Assembly (NCBI GenBank): GCA_050249955.1
Contig: JBFWPN010000004.1
Coordinates: 1 to 64,000, forward strand
Source of the DNA: CAVVIG01 sp050249955
GTDB taxonomy: Bacteria > Acidobacteriota > Vicinamibacteria > Vicinamibacterales > CAVVIG01
Reading direction: 5' to 3'
Length of the DNA: 64,000 nucleotides
Position numbers and translations under genes: made by a program. This document shows, piece by piece, positions 15,549 to 23,865 of the stretch (the first letter of the stretch is position 1; each line of letters starts with the position of its first letter). A model generated the notes under the pieces. That model was not told the origin of the DNA, ran no database searches, and saw only the letters and a list, made by a program, of their open reading frames with translations.

Positions 15549-16634
15549 ATGAGTACTGACCGCCAGACCCTGCTGAACGGTATCGACACGCGCATGACGC
15601 GACGCAGCCTGCTGCTCTCGCTCCCGGCCATTGCCGCCGCGCGCGGCGTGCTGACGGCGCAGGGCGCCAAGCCGACGCTCAGGATCCGCGAGTTCAACCA
15701 CATGACGTTGAGCGTCTCGGATCCGAAGCGGTCGATCGACTTCTACCAGGGGCTCTTCGGGATGCCGGTCAACGCGCACCAGGGGGCCACGACCATCCTG
15801 CGCGTCGGCACCGGCCCGCAGTTCATCGCCATCAGCGCCGCCGGCAGCAACCCGGTGGGCATCAACCACTACTGCGTCACCGTGGAAGACTTCAACGTGG
15901 ATCGTGTGCTGCGGGTGCTGGCCGAGCATGGCGTGACCAGGGCCGAGGCGCCTGGCGGCGGGCTGAGCGGCGGACCGATGAAGGTGCGGGTGCGGATGCG
16001 CGGGCCGGAGTCCGGCGGCGCACCCGGCGGCACGCCGGAGATCTACGTCGGCGACCCGGACGGCATCGTGGTCCAGCTCCAGGACCCGCGCTACTGCGGC
16101 GGTAGCGGCGTGCTCGGCGAAACCTGTGCCCCTGAACCGGCCCCGAAGGCGGGCCTGCTGAAGCTGAAGGAATACAACCACTTCACGATCTTCGCCACCG
16201 ACGCGAAGCGGTCGAACCAGTTCTACAAGGACGTGTTCGGTACCGGCATCCGCTCGTACCAGGGCCCCACGGCGCCAACCATGGCCATCGGATCCACCGT
16301 GGCATTCCTCATGTACACCGGTGGCGGCGCGCCGACCACGCCGCCGCGGCCGGCCAGCATCAATCACGTCTGCCTCAACATGGACAACTTCAGGCCAGAC
16401 GAGGTGATCAAGGTGCTCGAGGGGTACGGGATCAAGCCGCGCGAGACGCAGCCCGGTCCGGTGGGACCGATGCGCCACTACACCAGCATGCGCATGCCGA
16501 ACCGGGGCGGCGCGGAGGGCGGCACGCCGGAACTCTACTTCACCGACCCTGACGGGATCCTCGTGCAGCTGCAGGATTCGAAGTACTGCGGAGGCGGCGG
16601 GTTCCTCGGCGACGCCTGCCCGCCTGTCGCGTGA
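15549..16634 (+). CDS. Exported protein with two VOC (glyoxalase-fold) domains
   Basis: A 361-residue protein with a twin-arginine-like leader (MTRRSLLLSLPAIAAARG, starting ~residue 16) and two vicinal-oxygen-chelate repeats. Each opens with a matching block (EFNHMTLSVSDPKRSIDFYQ and EYNHFTIFATDAKRSNQFYK) and closes with DPDGI(VL)VQLQD. The shared YCGG...LG segments show the halves are an internal duplication. VOC proteins include dioxygenases and glyoxalases; the reaction here is unknown. Its stop overlaps the ABC ATPase start (GTGA). Confidence 0.8.
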   Translation: MSTDRQTLLNGIDTRMTRRSLLLSLPAIAAARGVLTAQGAKPTLRIREFNHMTLSVSDPKRSIDFYQGLFGMPVNAHQGATTILRVGTGPQFIAISAAGSNPVGINHYCVTVEDFNVDRVLRVLAEHGVTRAEAPGGGLSGGPMKVRVRMRGPESGGAPGGTPEIYVGDPDGIVVQLQDPRYCGGSGVLGETCAPEPAPKAGLLKLKEYNHFTIFATDAKRSNQFYKDVFGTGIRSYQGPTAPTMAIGSTVAFLMYTGGGAPTTPPRPASINHVCLNMDNFRPDEVIKVLEGYGIKPRETQPGPVGPMRHYTSMRMPNRGGAEGGTPELYFTDPDGILVQLQDSKYCGGGGFLGDACPPVA

Positions 16635-17440
16635 CATCACGGGCACCGCTCCTCGAACTGCGTCACGCCACCTGCATCAAGGGCGACACCCGCGCCGTCG
16701 ACGGGCTGTCGCTCGCGATCCAGGAAGGTGAGCACACGGCCATCCTCGGTCCGAACGGCGCGGGGAAGACGACGCTGCTGAACCTGCTGACGTTCGACGA
16801 TCGCCCGCTCGACCCCATCGGCTCCGCGCCGTCCGTCACGGTGTTCGGCCGCGACAACTGGCCGGTGTTCGAACTCCGCGCGCAGATCGGCATCGTGTCT
16901 GGAGGGCTGCACGGGCGCTTCGTGACCGGCCACAGCTCGGGGGCGATCACCGGGGAGGAGGCCGTGGTCTCGGGCTTCTTCGCCACGCAGGGCGTGCTGC
17001 TGTACGTCGAGGTGACCGACGCGATGCGCGAAGCCGCGCGCGAGGCGCTGGCACGCGTGGGCGCGGGTCACCTGGCCGCCAAGACCCTGGACGCGATGTC
17101 GACCGGCGAGGCCAGGCGTGTGCTCATCGCGCGTGCGCTCGTGCGGCGGCCCCGGGCACTGGTGCTCGATGAGCCCACGACCGGGCTCGACGTAGTGGCG
17201 CGATCGCGGTTCCTCGAGACGGTGCGCGACGTGGCGCGCGAGGGGACGACGATCATCCTCATCACGCACCACGTGGAGGAGATCATTCCCGAGATCGACC
17301 GGGTGGTCCTGCTCGATCGCGGGAAGGTGGCGGCCGACGGTCCGAAGGCTGATCTGCTGACGTCCGCCAGGCTGACCACGCTCTTCGGTGCGCCCGTGAC
17401 GGTGGCCGCCACGAACGGCTACTATCTGGCCCACGCCTGA
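16631..17440 (+). CDS. ABC transporter ATP-binding protein without cognate permease nearby
   Basis: A 269-residue ATPase. Walker A is GPNGAGKTTLL, Walker B is RALVLDEPTTGLD, and the switch His is in LITHHVEEI. The signature loop reads MSTGEARRVLIARAL instead of LSGGQ, as in some ModF/YlmA-like proteins. The GTG start overlaps the VOC gene stop by four bases. No membrane permease gene adjoins it, so it may act with a distant permease or in a non-transport role. The ATPase fold is certain, the process is not. Confidence 0.85.
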   Translation: MTSRAPLLELRHATCIKGDTRAVDGLSLAIQEGEHTAILGPNGAGKTTLLNLLTFDDRPLDPIGSAPSVTVFGRDNWPVFELRAQIGIVSGGLHGRFVTGHSSGAITGEEAVVSGFFATQGVLLYVEVTDAMREAAREALARVGAGHLAAKTLDAMSTGEARRVLIARALVRRPRALVLDEPTTGLDVVARSRFLETVRDVAREGTTIILITHHVEEIIPEIDRVVLLDRGKVAADGPKADLLTSARLTTLFGAPVTVAATNGYYLAHA

Positions 17441-17493
17441 GTCGGGGCTGCGGCCGGGAACCACCTGCAGGCGGTTTGGAACAGGGGGGCGCT

Positions 17494-18102
17494 GTGATCG
17501 TCGTGTGGGCGTGTATTGCCGGCCAGGTGATCTTTGCGGGATCCGCACTCGTGCTGGGCGCATGGCTCCGCCGCCATCCGTCGAAGGCCAACGCCGAGTG
17601 GAGCAGCCGCGTGATGCACCTGCTCTTCTTCGTGCTCCAGAACTTCCTGCCGCTGGTTCTGGTCTTCTGGCCCGGCATCTTCCAGCTCGACGCCGTGGTT
17701 GGCACCGCGCCCCTCGCGCCACGGACCCTCTGGCTGGTGCTGGGCGTGGCGCTGGCCCTGCCAGGGCTGTACCTGCTGGGTGTGACCAACAAGGCGCTGC
17801 GTGCCCTCGGCAACGGCGCCAACGCGTTCCGCCTCACGTCCACGGTGGTCGTCGACCGGATCTACGGGATGACGCGGAACCCGATGTCACTCGGCTTCTA
17901 CCTGTGGCTCACGTCCATCGGCCTGATGACCGGGTCCACCGCCTTCACCCTGCTCGTGCTGCTCGCGATCGTGCCGGCGCACCTGACGTTCCTGCTGGGT
18001 TTCGAGGCCCATGAGCTGCCGCTTCGGCTCGGGCCTTCCTACGAGGAGTACAGGCGGCGCACGCCGTTCCTGCTGCCGCGCCTGCGAGGAACCGCAGCGT
18101 AG
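17494..18102 (+). CDS. ICMT/PEMT-type membrane methyltransferase
   Basis: Membrane protein of 202 residues with about five helices and the C-terminal signature of the isoprenylcysteine/phospholipid methyltransferase family: YGMTRNPMSLGFYLW followed by EAHELPLRLGPSYEEYRRRTP. The GTG at 17494 is preferred over a TTG at 17476 because a G-rich ribosome-binding site precedes it. It would methylate a lipid, isoprenoid or thiol using SAM. The substrate is unknown. Choline-lipid genes lie 4 kb upstream, but a functional link is speculation. Confidence 0.75.
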   Translation: MIVVWACIAGQVIFAGSALVLGAWLRRHPSKANAEWSSRVMHLLFFVLQNFLPLVLVFWPGIFQLDAVVGTAPLAPRTLWLVLGVALALPGLYLLGVTNKALRALGNGANAFRLTSTVVVDRIYGMTRNPMSLGFYLWLTSIGLMTGSTAFTLLVLLAIVPAHLTFLLGFEAHELPLRLGPSYEEYRRRTPFLLPRLRGTAA

Positions 18103-18117
18103 CCGGGGGCGGGGCGG

Positions 18118-19761
18118 CTACGGCGCGCTCAGTGCGTCGAGCAGGATCGGCACCACTTCGTGCATCTCGCCGAGGTGCGGACGGGTGGGTGTCAGGCCGC
18201 GCACGAAGCCCTTCGTCGCCAGGCTGTCGAGGATGTCCTGCCGGTTCGTGATGACGTGCATGGGGACGTCCCAGGGCTGTCCCTCGCCGGCCACCAGCGC
18301 AGGCGGCTGGTGATCGCCGATCAGGATCATCACGTAGTCGCGCCCGGCACGCTGCCGCAGGTAGCCGGCGAAGGTCTCATAGGCGTACGCCACCGCATTC
18401 CCGTAGCCGGGGCCGAGATCCATGTAGTCCGGCGGTCCCACGTACGCCTCATCGAGCTGGGCATCCGTGAACGGGTTTCCGGTCAGCATCTTCGGCCAGT
18501 CTGGCTGATAGGGCGCAAGCGGGCTGAACGGTGTGTGGGTGCTCACCGTCGGATAGAACACGAACAGCGGCTGACGCGACTCTTTCGACACTTCCTCGGC
18601 ATCCAGCCTGGCGAGCGTGAACTGGTCGGGCATGTCCCACCAGCCGAACGAGGGCCCCTGATAGTCCAGGCGCGGACCGTTGTAGATGTCCTGGAATCCG
18701 TAGAACGAGCCTTCGGGCCACGGGTACCAGAGCCCGGGCATCAGGGCAATCGTGCGGTAGCCCCGCTTCGCGAAGTTCGTCACCACCGTCTGCCGCTGCT
18801 CGGTCATCAGCAGCGCGTTGGTGTCCGGGTCGCCCACCTTGATGCCGGACAGGAACGTGATGTGCGCGAACCACGAGGAGCCACCGAAGGTGGGGGAGGC
18901 CACGTAGGTGGACACCACCCCGCGTCCTGTGTCCCGGATGGCCGCCTCCAACTCTGCCCGCGGCCGCGCCAGCCTGGCGTTGAAGGTGGCGTTCTCGTAC
19001 GTGACGGCCCCGTACGACTCGATGAAGAACAGGAACACGTCGGCGCCCTGCGCCCGCGCGAGGTTCGCATCCAGGTTCGGGCTCGGAGGCAGCGTCGCAC
19101 TCTTCGTCAGTGCCTGCACCACCAGCCGCGCCTGCCGCGCATACACCTGTGTCACCGGCCTCGGGAACAGCCGCCATTCTTCCCCGAGGTAGTCCAGGCC
19201 GAAGAGGCCGGCAGCCTGCATGGCGAACAGCACCACACCGGCGCTGCCAAGCGCCGTCAGCAGAATCCGACCCCGGGCGCTGACCGCGGTGTCCAGCAGG
19301 TGCCGCATCGCCCATCGCACGGCCAGGTAGACCAGGGTCAGCACCGCGGCGATGCCGAGGGCCGCACCGGTCCCAATGAGCACGGCCCCCTGCGACGCCC
19401 CGAGGAGCATGGCGAACACGTCGGGCAGGAACCGCAGGTCCCAGTAGAAGTTCAGCTCGCGACCCCACAGGGCCGGTGCCGTCACGTCCACGTAGCGGCC
19501 CAGCACGAGGACCACCCAGAGGCCGCTCAGCCACCGCAGCGCGCGCCCGGACATCGACACCACCGCCACGCCCGAGTCGGGCATTGTGGTGTCCGTCCTG
19601 GGGCGGAGCTGACCCAGTGCCGCGACGACGAGCAGCAACAGCGCCAGTTCCACAGACGGCGCGCCGTGCCAGGTCACCGCCGGTGTCGGCCACCAGTTCA
19701 CGAAGGTGACCGACGCATCGAGCAGCAGGAGGGCGGCCGTCAGCCGCAGCGCCGTCCGCAT
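18118..19761 (-). CDS. LTA-synthase-like sulfatase-fold membrane enzyme
   Basis: A 547-residue protein with four to five N-terminal transmembrane helices and an extracytoplasmic alkaline-phosphatase-superfamily domain. Visible residues are FFIESYG (metal Glu), SPTFGGSSWFAHITFLSGI (nucleophile Thr/Ser region), VSTHTPF and IGDHQPPA. This is the layout of lipoteichoic-acid synthase and phosphoglycerol/phosphoethanolamine transferases. The start at 19761 is one base from the end of the upstream CDP-alcohol phosphotransferase gene, so they form an operon. A role in transferring a phospholipid headgroup to an envelope glycan or lipid is inferred. Confidence 0.8.
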   Translation of the reverse strand: MRTALRLTAALLLLDASVTFVNWWPTPAVTWHGAPSVELALLLLVVAALGQLRPRTDTTMPDSGVAVVSMSGRALRWLSGLWVVLVLGRYVDVTAPALWGRELNFYWDLRFLPDVFAMLLGASQGAVLIGTGAALGIAAVLTLVYLAVRWAMRHLLDTAVSARGRILLTALGSAGVVLFAMQAAGLFGLDYLGEEWRLFPRPVTQVYARQARLVVQALTKSATLPPSPNLDANLARAQGADVFLFFIESYGAVTYENATFNARLARPRAELEAAIRDTGRGVVSTYVASPTFGGSSWFAHITFLSGIKVGDPDTNALLMTEQRQTVVTNFAKRGYRTIALMPGLWYPWPEGSFYGFQDIYNGPRLDYQGPSFGWWDMPDQFTLARLDAEEVSKESRQPLFVFYPTVSTHTPFSPLAPYQPDWPKMLTGNPFTDAQLDEAYVGPPDYMDLGPGYGNAVAYAYETFAGYLRQRAGRDYVMILIGDHQPPALVAGEGQPWDVPMHVITNRQDILDSLATKGFVRGLTPTRPHLGEMHEVVPILLDALSAP

Positions 19762-19762
19762 C

Positions 19763-20488
19763 TCAACCCGCCTGCCGACGCAGCCAGAGCACGTCCACCA
19801 GGAACGACCAGGTCAGCGCCGCCAGCGTGATGCCCGCCGCAACCAGGCTGGCCGGCACCACCAACAACGGAGAGACCACCGCACCGAGTCCCACGATCTG
19901 GACGACGCACACCGTTTTGCGCCGGGTGCTCGGCGGCAGGGGTGCGTCGAGCCACGTCCAGGCCCAGCCCGCCACGACGAACAGGTACCGCATGGCACCC
20001 GCCAGCACGATCCACGGTCCGGCCTTCCCGTGCTGCCACGCCAGCACCGCGAGCACCAGGATCAGGAACGCATCAGTTTCCATGTCGAACCGTGCGCCAA
20101 ACGCACTCGCCATGCCGGTGCGCCGCGCCAGCCAACCGTCGAGTCCGTCCAGCGCCGTCACGACGACCGTGATGCCGGCAACCATGGCAGCAATCGAGAG
20201 GCTGGACCGCTCACCGATGCAGCCCGCAGCCAGGCCGGTGAGCAGCAATCGAAAACAGGTGACCACGTTCGCGGGACCGAGCCGGTCGAAGGGATGACTG
20301 CTGGTGAGCGACCCGCTCGCGATGACGGAGAACACCACGAAGGGCACGAGTGCCTTGACGACGTACGCGTCCGACAGGCCGAGCCTGGCCGAAACCAGCG
20401 TGGCCACCTGCGCGGTGGCCACCGTGAACAGCACCAGGGGCGCAACGAGCCGGCGCCGCTGCGCCCGTGGAGGGAGGTGCCAGGACAT
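19763..20488 (-). CDS. CDP-alcohol phosphatidyltransferase family protein
   Basis: Integral membrane protein of 241 residues. The canonical motif is D114..D117-G118-x2-A121-R122-x8-G131-x3-D135-x3-D139, preceded by an N-terminal hydrophobic extension. It should transfer phosphatidyl (or a similar group) from a CDP-linked donor to an alcohol. The alcohol is not predictable; inositol, glycerol and related acceptors all fit the motif. It is followed at one base by the LTA-synthase-like gene, so its product may feed that enzyme. The ATG at 20488 lacks an obvious ribosome-binding site. Confidence 0.82.
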   Translation of the reverse strand: MSWHLPPRAQRRRLVAPLVLFTVATAQVATLVSARLGLSDAYVVKALVPFVVFSVIASGSLTSSHPFDRLGPANVVTCFRLLLTGLAAGCIGERSSLSIAAMVAGITVVVTALDGLDGWLARRTGMASAFGARFDMETDAFLILVLAVLAWQHGKAGPWIVLAGAMRYLFVVAGWAWTWLDAPLPPSTRRKTVCVVQIVGLGAVVSPLLVVPASLVAAGITLAALTWSFLVDVLWLRRQAG

Positions 20489-20554
20489 CAATGGGGACTG
20501 CAAACGCGCAGCCCCTCGATTGTATCCCGCACCCGAATAGCCCCAGAATGAGGC

Positions 20555-21529
20555 GTGCCATCCGACGCGACGCGGGCCTTCTGGGTTGTCGAGCCCGGCC
20601 GCGGGGCCATCCTCGACGAACCGCTGCCGCCCCCCTCTGCCGACGATGCCCTGGTGCGGACGGTCTACTCCGGCATCAGCCGCGGTACCGAGTCGCTGGT
20701 CTTCTCCGGTCGCGTCCCGGAGAGTGAGTGGCAGCGGATGCGGGCCCCATTCCAGGCGGGTCAGTTCCCGGCACCGGTGAAGTACGGCTACTGCAACGTC
20801 GGCTGCGTCGAATCCGGCCCACGCCACCTGGCCGGACGCCACGTCTTCTCGCTCTTCCCGCACCAGGCCCGGTTCGTGATCCCGGCTGCCGCGCTTCACG
20901 TGGTGCCGGACGAAGTGCCGCCTGCGCGGGCGGTGCTGGCGGCCAACATGGAGACGGCGCTGAACAGCGTGTGGGACGCCGACATCCTGCCCGGCGATCG
21001 CGTGGCGGTTGTCGGCGCCGGCACCGTGGGCGCGCTCATCGCCTGGCTGGCCGGCCGCATCCCGGGAACCGAGGTGTGCCTCGTCGACGTCAATCCCGCG
21101 CGCGCCTCGGTGGCGTCGGCGCTCGGCGTGCGGTTCGCGCTGCCGGACGACGCGCCTGGTGAGTGCGACGTGGTGCTGCACGCCAGCGGGTCAGGGGCCG
21201 GGCTCGAGCGTGCGCTCCAGCTCGCGGCGTTCGAGGCGGCGGTCGTCGAGGTGAGCTGGTTCGGGGCGCAGCGCGTGAGCCTGCCACTCGGCGAGGCCTT
21301 CCACGCGAAGCGCCTGTCGATCCGCGCGTCGCAGGTGGGGCACGTGGCCGCGTCCCGGCGTCCACGCTGGGACTATCGGCGCCGCATGGCGCTGGCCCTC
21401 TCGCTCCTGCGCGAACCTGCACTGGATGTGCTCATCACCGGCGAGGATGCCTTCGACGACCTCCCCACGGTGATGCGCGCGCTCGCCACCGGCGGGCACG
21501 ACGCGATCTGTCACCGGATTCGGTACTGA
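20555..21529 (+). CDS. MDR-family oxidoreductase resembling BchC, zinc ligands absent
   Basis: A 324-residue medium-chain dehydrogenase/reductase. The NAD(P) Rossmann motif is VAVVGAGTVGALIAWLAG. The usual catalytic-zinc block is replaced by YSGISRGTESLVFSGRVP, the pattern seen in BchC-type bacteriochlorophyllide dehydrogenases, and no GHE motif is present. The GTG start at 20555 is weakly supported. It begins a same-strand set with a PTPS-like protein, a glycosyltransferase and a methyltransferase, so it probably oxidises an alcohol intermediate in that pathway. No photosynthesis genes are present, so a true BchC role is unlikely. Confidence 0.8.
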   Translation: MPSDATRAFWVVEPGRGAILDEPLPPPSADDALVRTVYSGISRGTESLVFSGRVPESEWQRMRAPFQAGQFPAPVKYGYCNVGCVESGPRHLAGRHVFSLFPHQARFVIPAAALHVVPDEVPPARAVLAANMETALNSVWDADILPGDRVAVVGAGTVGALIAWLAGRIPGTEVCLVDVNPARASVASALGVRFALPDDAPGECDVVLHASGSGAGLERALQLAAFEAAVVEVSWFGAQRVSLPLGEAFHAKRLSIRASQVGHVAASRRPRWDYRRRMALALSLLREPALDVLITGEDAFDDLPTVMRALATGGHDAICHRIRY

Positions 21530-21607
21530 CATAATCGGGGCTGCCCGGCTGGCGCGGTCGAGCGCCCTCACGAGCGGGCGCAACGCGCGATCGGGCAGGA
21601 GTTCCAC

Positions 21608-22015
21608 ATGTACAGCGTTTCGGTGCGCGACCACTTCATGATCGCGCACAGCTTCACCGGGTCCGTCTTCGGTCCTGCCCAGCGCCTGCACGGCGCCACC
21701 TACGTGGTGGACGTCGAGTTCCGGCGTCCCGAACTGGACACCGACGGCATCGTCGTCGACATCGGGCGCGCCCTCGACACGGTGCGAGCCATCCTCGGCG
21801 CTCTCAACTTCAGGAACCTGGACGAAGCGCCCGAGTTCACCGGGCGAAACACCACCACCGAGTTCCTCGCGCGCGTGATCTTCGACCGCGTGGTGGCCGC
21901 CATCCACAAGGGCGAGCTCGGCGCGCAGGCGGCTGGCATCGAGGTGGTGCGCGTCGCCCTGCACGAGTCGCACGTGGCCTGGGCGGCGTACGAGGGGCGG
22001 GTCGCACAGTCCTGA
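21608..22015 (+). CDS. PTPS/QueD-fold protein with non-canonical active site
   Basis: A 135-residue member of the 6-pyruvoyl/6-carboxy-tetrahydropterin synthase family. The first zinc His (FMIAH, His14) and second (RLHG, His28) remain. The third ligand of the usual HGH is Ala30, the catalytic Cys position is Ala24, and the Asp-His of the triad region reads LNFRN. His119 and Glu120 (ALHES) are kept near the C-terminus. It therefore likely binds a pterin- or nucleotide-like compound but performs an altered reaction. Its stop shares a base with the glycosyltransferase start (TGATG). Confidence 0.82.
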   Translation: MYSVSVRDHFMIAHSFTGSVFGPAQRLHGATYVVDVEFRRPELDTDGIVVDIGRALDTVRAILGALNFRNLDEAPEFTGRNTTTEFLARVIFDRVVAAIHKGELGAQAAGIEVVRVALHESHVAWAAYEGRVAQS

Positions 22016-23070
22016 TGGCCGATCGCTCGCTGACCTTCGTCATCCCGGGCGACCTGCGGACCCGGACCGGCGGCTACGGTTACGACCGCGAGATCATCGC
22101 CGGCCTCCGCACCGCCGGGTGGGCAGTGGAGGTCGTGAGCCTGCCCGGCGAGTATCCGTTCCCCACGCTGGATGAGCAGGAGAAGGCCGCCGCGGCGTTC
22201 TCCGCGCTGCCGGACGGAGCCCGCGTGCTGGTCGATGGCCTCGCCTTCGGCGTGCTGCCAGACGTGGCCGCCCGTGAGCGTGAACGCCTCTCGCTCATCG
22301 CGCTGGTGCACCACCCGCTCGGACTCGAAACGGGCCTCGACCCGTTTGTCTCGCAGCTCCTGCTTGCGGCCGAACGCGATGCCCTCGCCTGCGCCCGCGC
22401 TGTCATCGTCACGTCCAGGCGCACCGTGGAGGCCGTGGTCGACCTTGGCGTGCCCGCCCCGTCCATTGCAGTGGTGGAGCCGGGCACCGCGCCGGCCGCC
22501 ATCGCCGCAGGTTCGGGTGGCGGTCCACTGCACCTGCTGTGCGTGGCCTCGATCACGCCAAGGAAAGGGCACCTCACGCTTCTCGAGGCACTCGAACAGG
22601 TGTGTCATCACGAGTGGCGGCTCACGTGCGTCGGTAGCCTCGATCGCGACGCTGCCTATGGTCGCGGGGTGGCGCAGCGGCTCGCCTCGCGCCCCCTCGC
22701 GGGGCGCGTGACGCTTGCCGGAGAACTGGCCGGTGCCCCGCTCGACGCGCTGTACGACACGGCCGACCTGTTCGTGCTGCCCACGCACTACGAGGGGTAC
22801 GGCATGGTGGTGGCCGAGGCGCTGGCCCGTGCACTGCCGGTCGTGAGCACACCAACGGGGGCCATTGCAGACCTCGTCGGCGACGCTGCCGGCGTCCTCG
22901 TGGCGCCGGGTGATGCGACGGCCCTCGCGGCAGCCCTCGATCGGCTCCTCAGCGACACAGGGGAGCTCGAGCGCCTGCGGCGCGGTGCCGAGCGTGTCCG
23001 CCAGTCGCTGCCCACCTGGGCCGATGCAAGCGCACGCATGGGCGACGCGCTGCTGCGGGTGGCGCGATGA
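22015..23070 (+). CDS. GT4-like glycosyltransferase
   Basis: Retaining GT-B glycosyltransferase of 351 residues. The N-terminal acceptor domain begins VIPGDLRTRTGGYGYDREII; the C-terminal donor domain holds the ITPRKGHLTLLEAL loop and the E-x7-E element in HYEGYGMVVAEAL. It is cytoplasmic with no membrane segment. It overlaps both neighbours by a few bases (PTPS-like gene upstream, methyltransferase downstream), so the three are translationally coupled. It probably glycosylates the small molecule made by this set. Donor and acceptor are unknown. Confidence 0.85.
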   Translation: MADRSLTFVIPGDLRTRTGGYGYDREIIAGLRTAGWAVEVVSLPGEYPFPTLDEQEKAAAAFSALPDGARVLVDGLAFGVLPDVAARERERLSLIALVHHPLGLETGLDPFVSQLLLAAERDALACARAVIVTSRRTVEAVVDLGVPAPSIAVVEPGTAPAAIAAGSGGGPLHLLCVASITPRKGHLTLLEALEQVCHHEWRLTCVGSLDRDAAYGRGVAQRLASRPLAGRVTLAGELAGAPLDALYDTADLFVLPTHYEGYGMVVAEALARALPVVSTPTGAIADLVGDAAGVLVAPGDATALAAALDRLLSDTGELERLRRGAERVRQSLPTWADASARMGDALLRVAR

Positions 23071-23855
23071 GCGGCTTCAGCCCGGAGTGGCTCGCGCTGC
23101 GGGAGCCGGCCGACGTGGCGGCGCGTTCGGCCAGGGTGACGCGGCACGTACTGGATCGTCTCGCTCATCACGCTCGTCCCACCATCGTCGACCTCGGGTG
23201 CGGGACCGGTTCCAACGTGCGCTACCTGGCCACCCGTGTCCGTTCAGCCCGCTGGCGGCTGATCGATCACGACGAGGCGCTGCTGGAGGTGGCGCGCGGC
23301 CAGCTCGGGGCGGACGCAGAGCTCCAGGTGGCCAACCTGGTGAGCCTGCCGCACGAGGCGTTCGCAGGCGCTGACCTGGTCACGGCGTCGGCGCTCCTGG
23401 ATCTCGTCTCCGAGTCGTGGCTCCATGGCTTCGTCGAACAGTGCCGCGAGTCCGGGGCCGCCGTGCTCGCCGCGCTGAACTACGACGGACGCATGGAGTG
23501 CCATCCCGCCGAGCCGGAGGACAGGCTGGTTCGTGACCTGGTCAACCGGCACCAGCGGACGGACAAGGGTTTCGGTCCCGCGCTCGGCCCAGACTCCGGC
23601 GCCAGGGCCGCCGCGCTCCTCGGCGACGCCGGCTACGACGTCACCGTCGAACGGAGTGACTGGGTGCTCGATACGGCCACCGCCGAACTCCAGCATCAGT
23701 TGATCGACGGGTGGGCACATGCGGCCATCGAACTGGAGCCATCGAGGAGCGGTGCGATTCGCGACTGGGCAGTGCGGCGCCACGCACACGTCGCCGCCGG
23801 ACACTCGCACATCGTGGTCGGCCACGACGATGTGGGAGCGGTGCTGGCGGGGTGA
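23067..23855 (+). CDS. Class I SAM-dependent methyltransferase
   Basis: A 262-residue methyltransferase. Motif I is TIVDLGCGTGSNVRYLA, the acidic residue after strand 2 is in LIDHDEALLEVA, and LVTASALLDLVS marks strand 4. The ATGA overlap with the glycosyltransferase stop shows coupling. It is the last gene of the plus-strand set and convergent, 10 bases apart, with the RibD-like reductase. It likely methylates the glycoside or its aglycone. The substrate is unknown. Confidence 0.83.
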   Translation: MSGFSPEWLALREPADVAARSARVTRHVLDRLAHHARPTIVDLGCGTGSNVRYLATRVRSARWRLIDHDEALLEVARGQLGADAELQVANLVSLPHEAFAGADLVTASALLDLVSESWLHGFVEQCRESGAAVLAALNYDGRMECHPAEPEDRLVRDLVNRHQRTDKGFGPALGPDSGARAAALLGDAGYDVTVERSDWVLDTATAELQHQLIDGWAHAAIELEPSRSGAIRDWAVRRHAHVAAGHSHIVVGHDDVGAVLAG

Positions 23856-23865
23856 CGGGCCCGGG

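Noticed and set aside
20555..21529. Bacteriochlorophyll synthesis gene bchC
   Set aside because: The protein resembles BchC in its active-site block, but there are no other photosynthesis genes and its neighbours point to a different small-molecule pathway.
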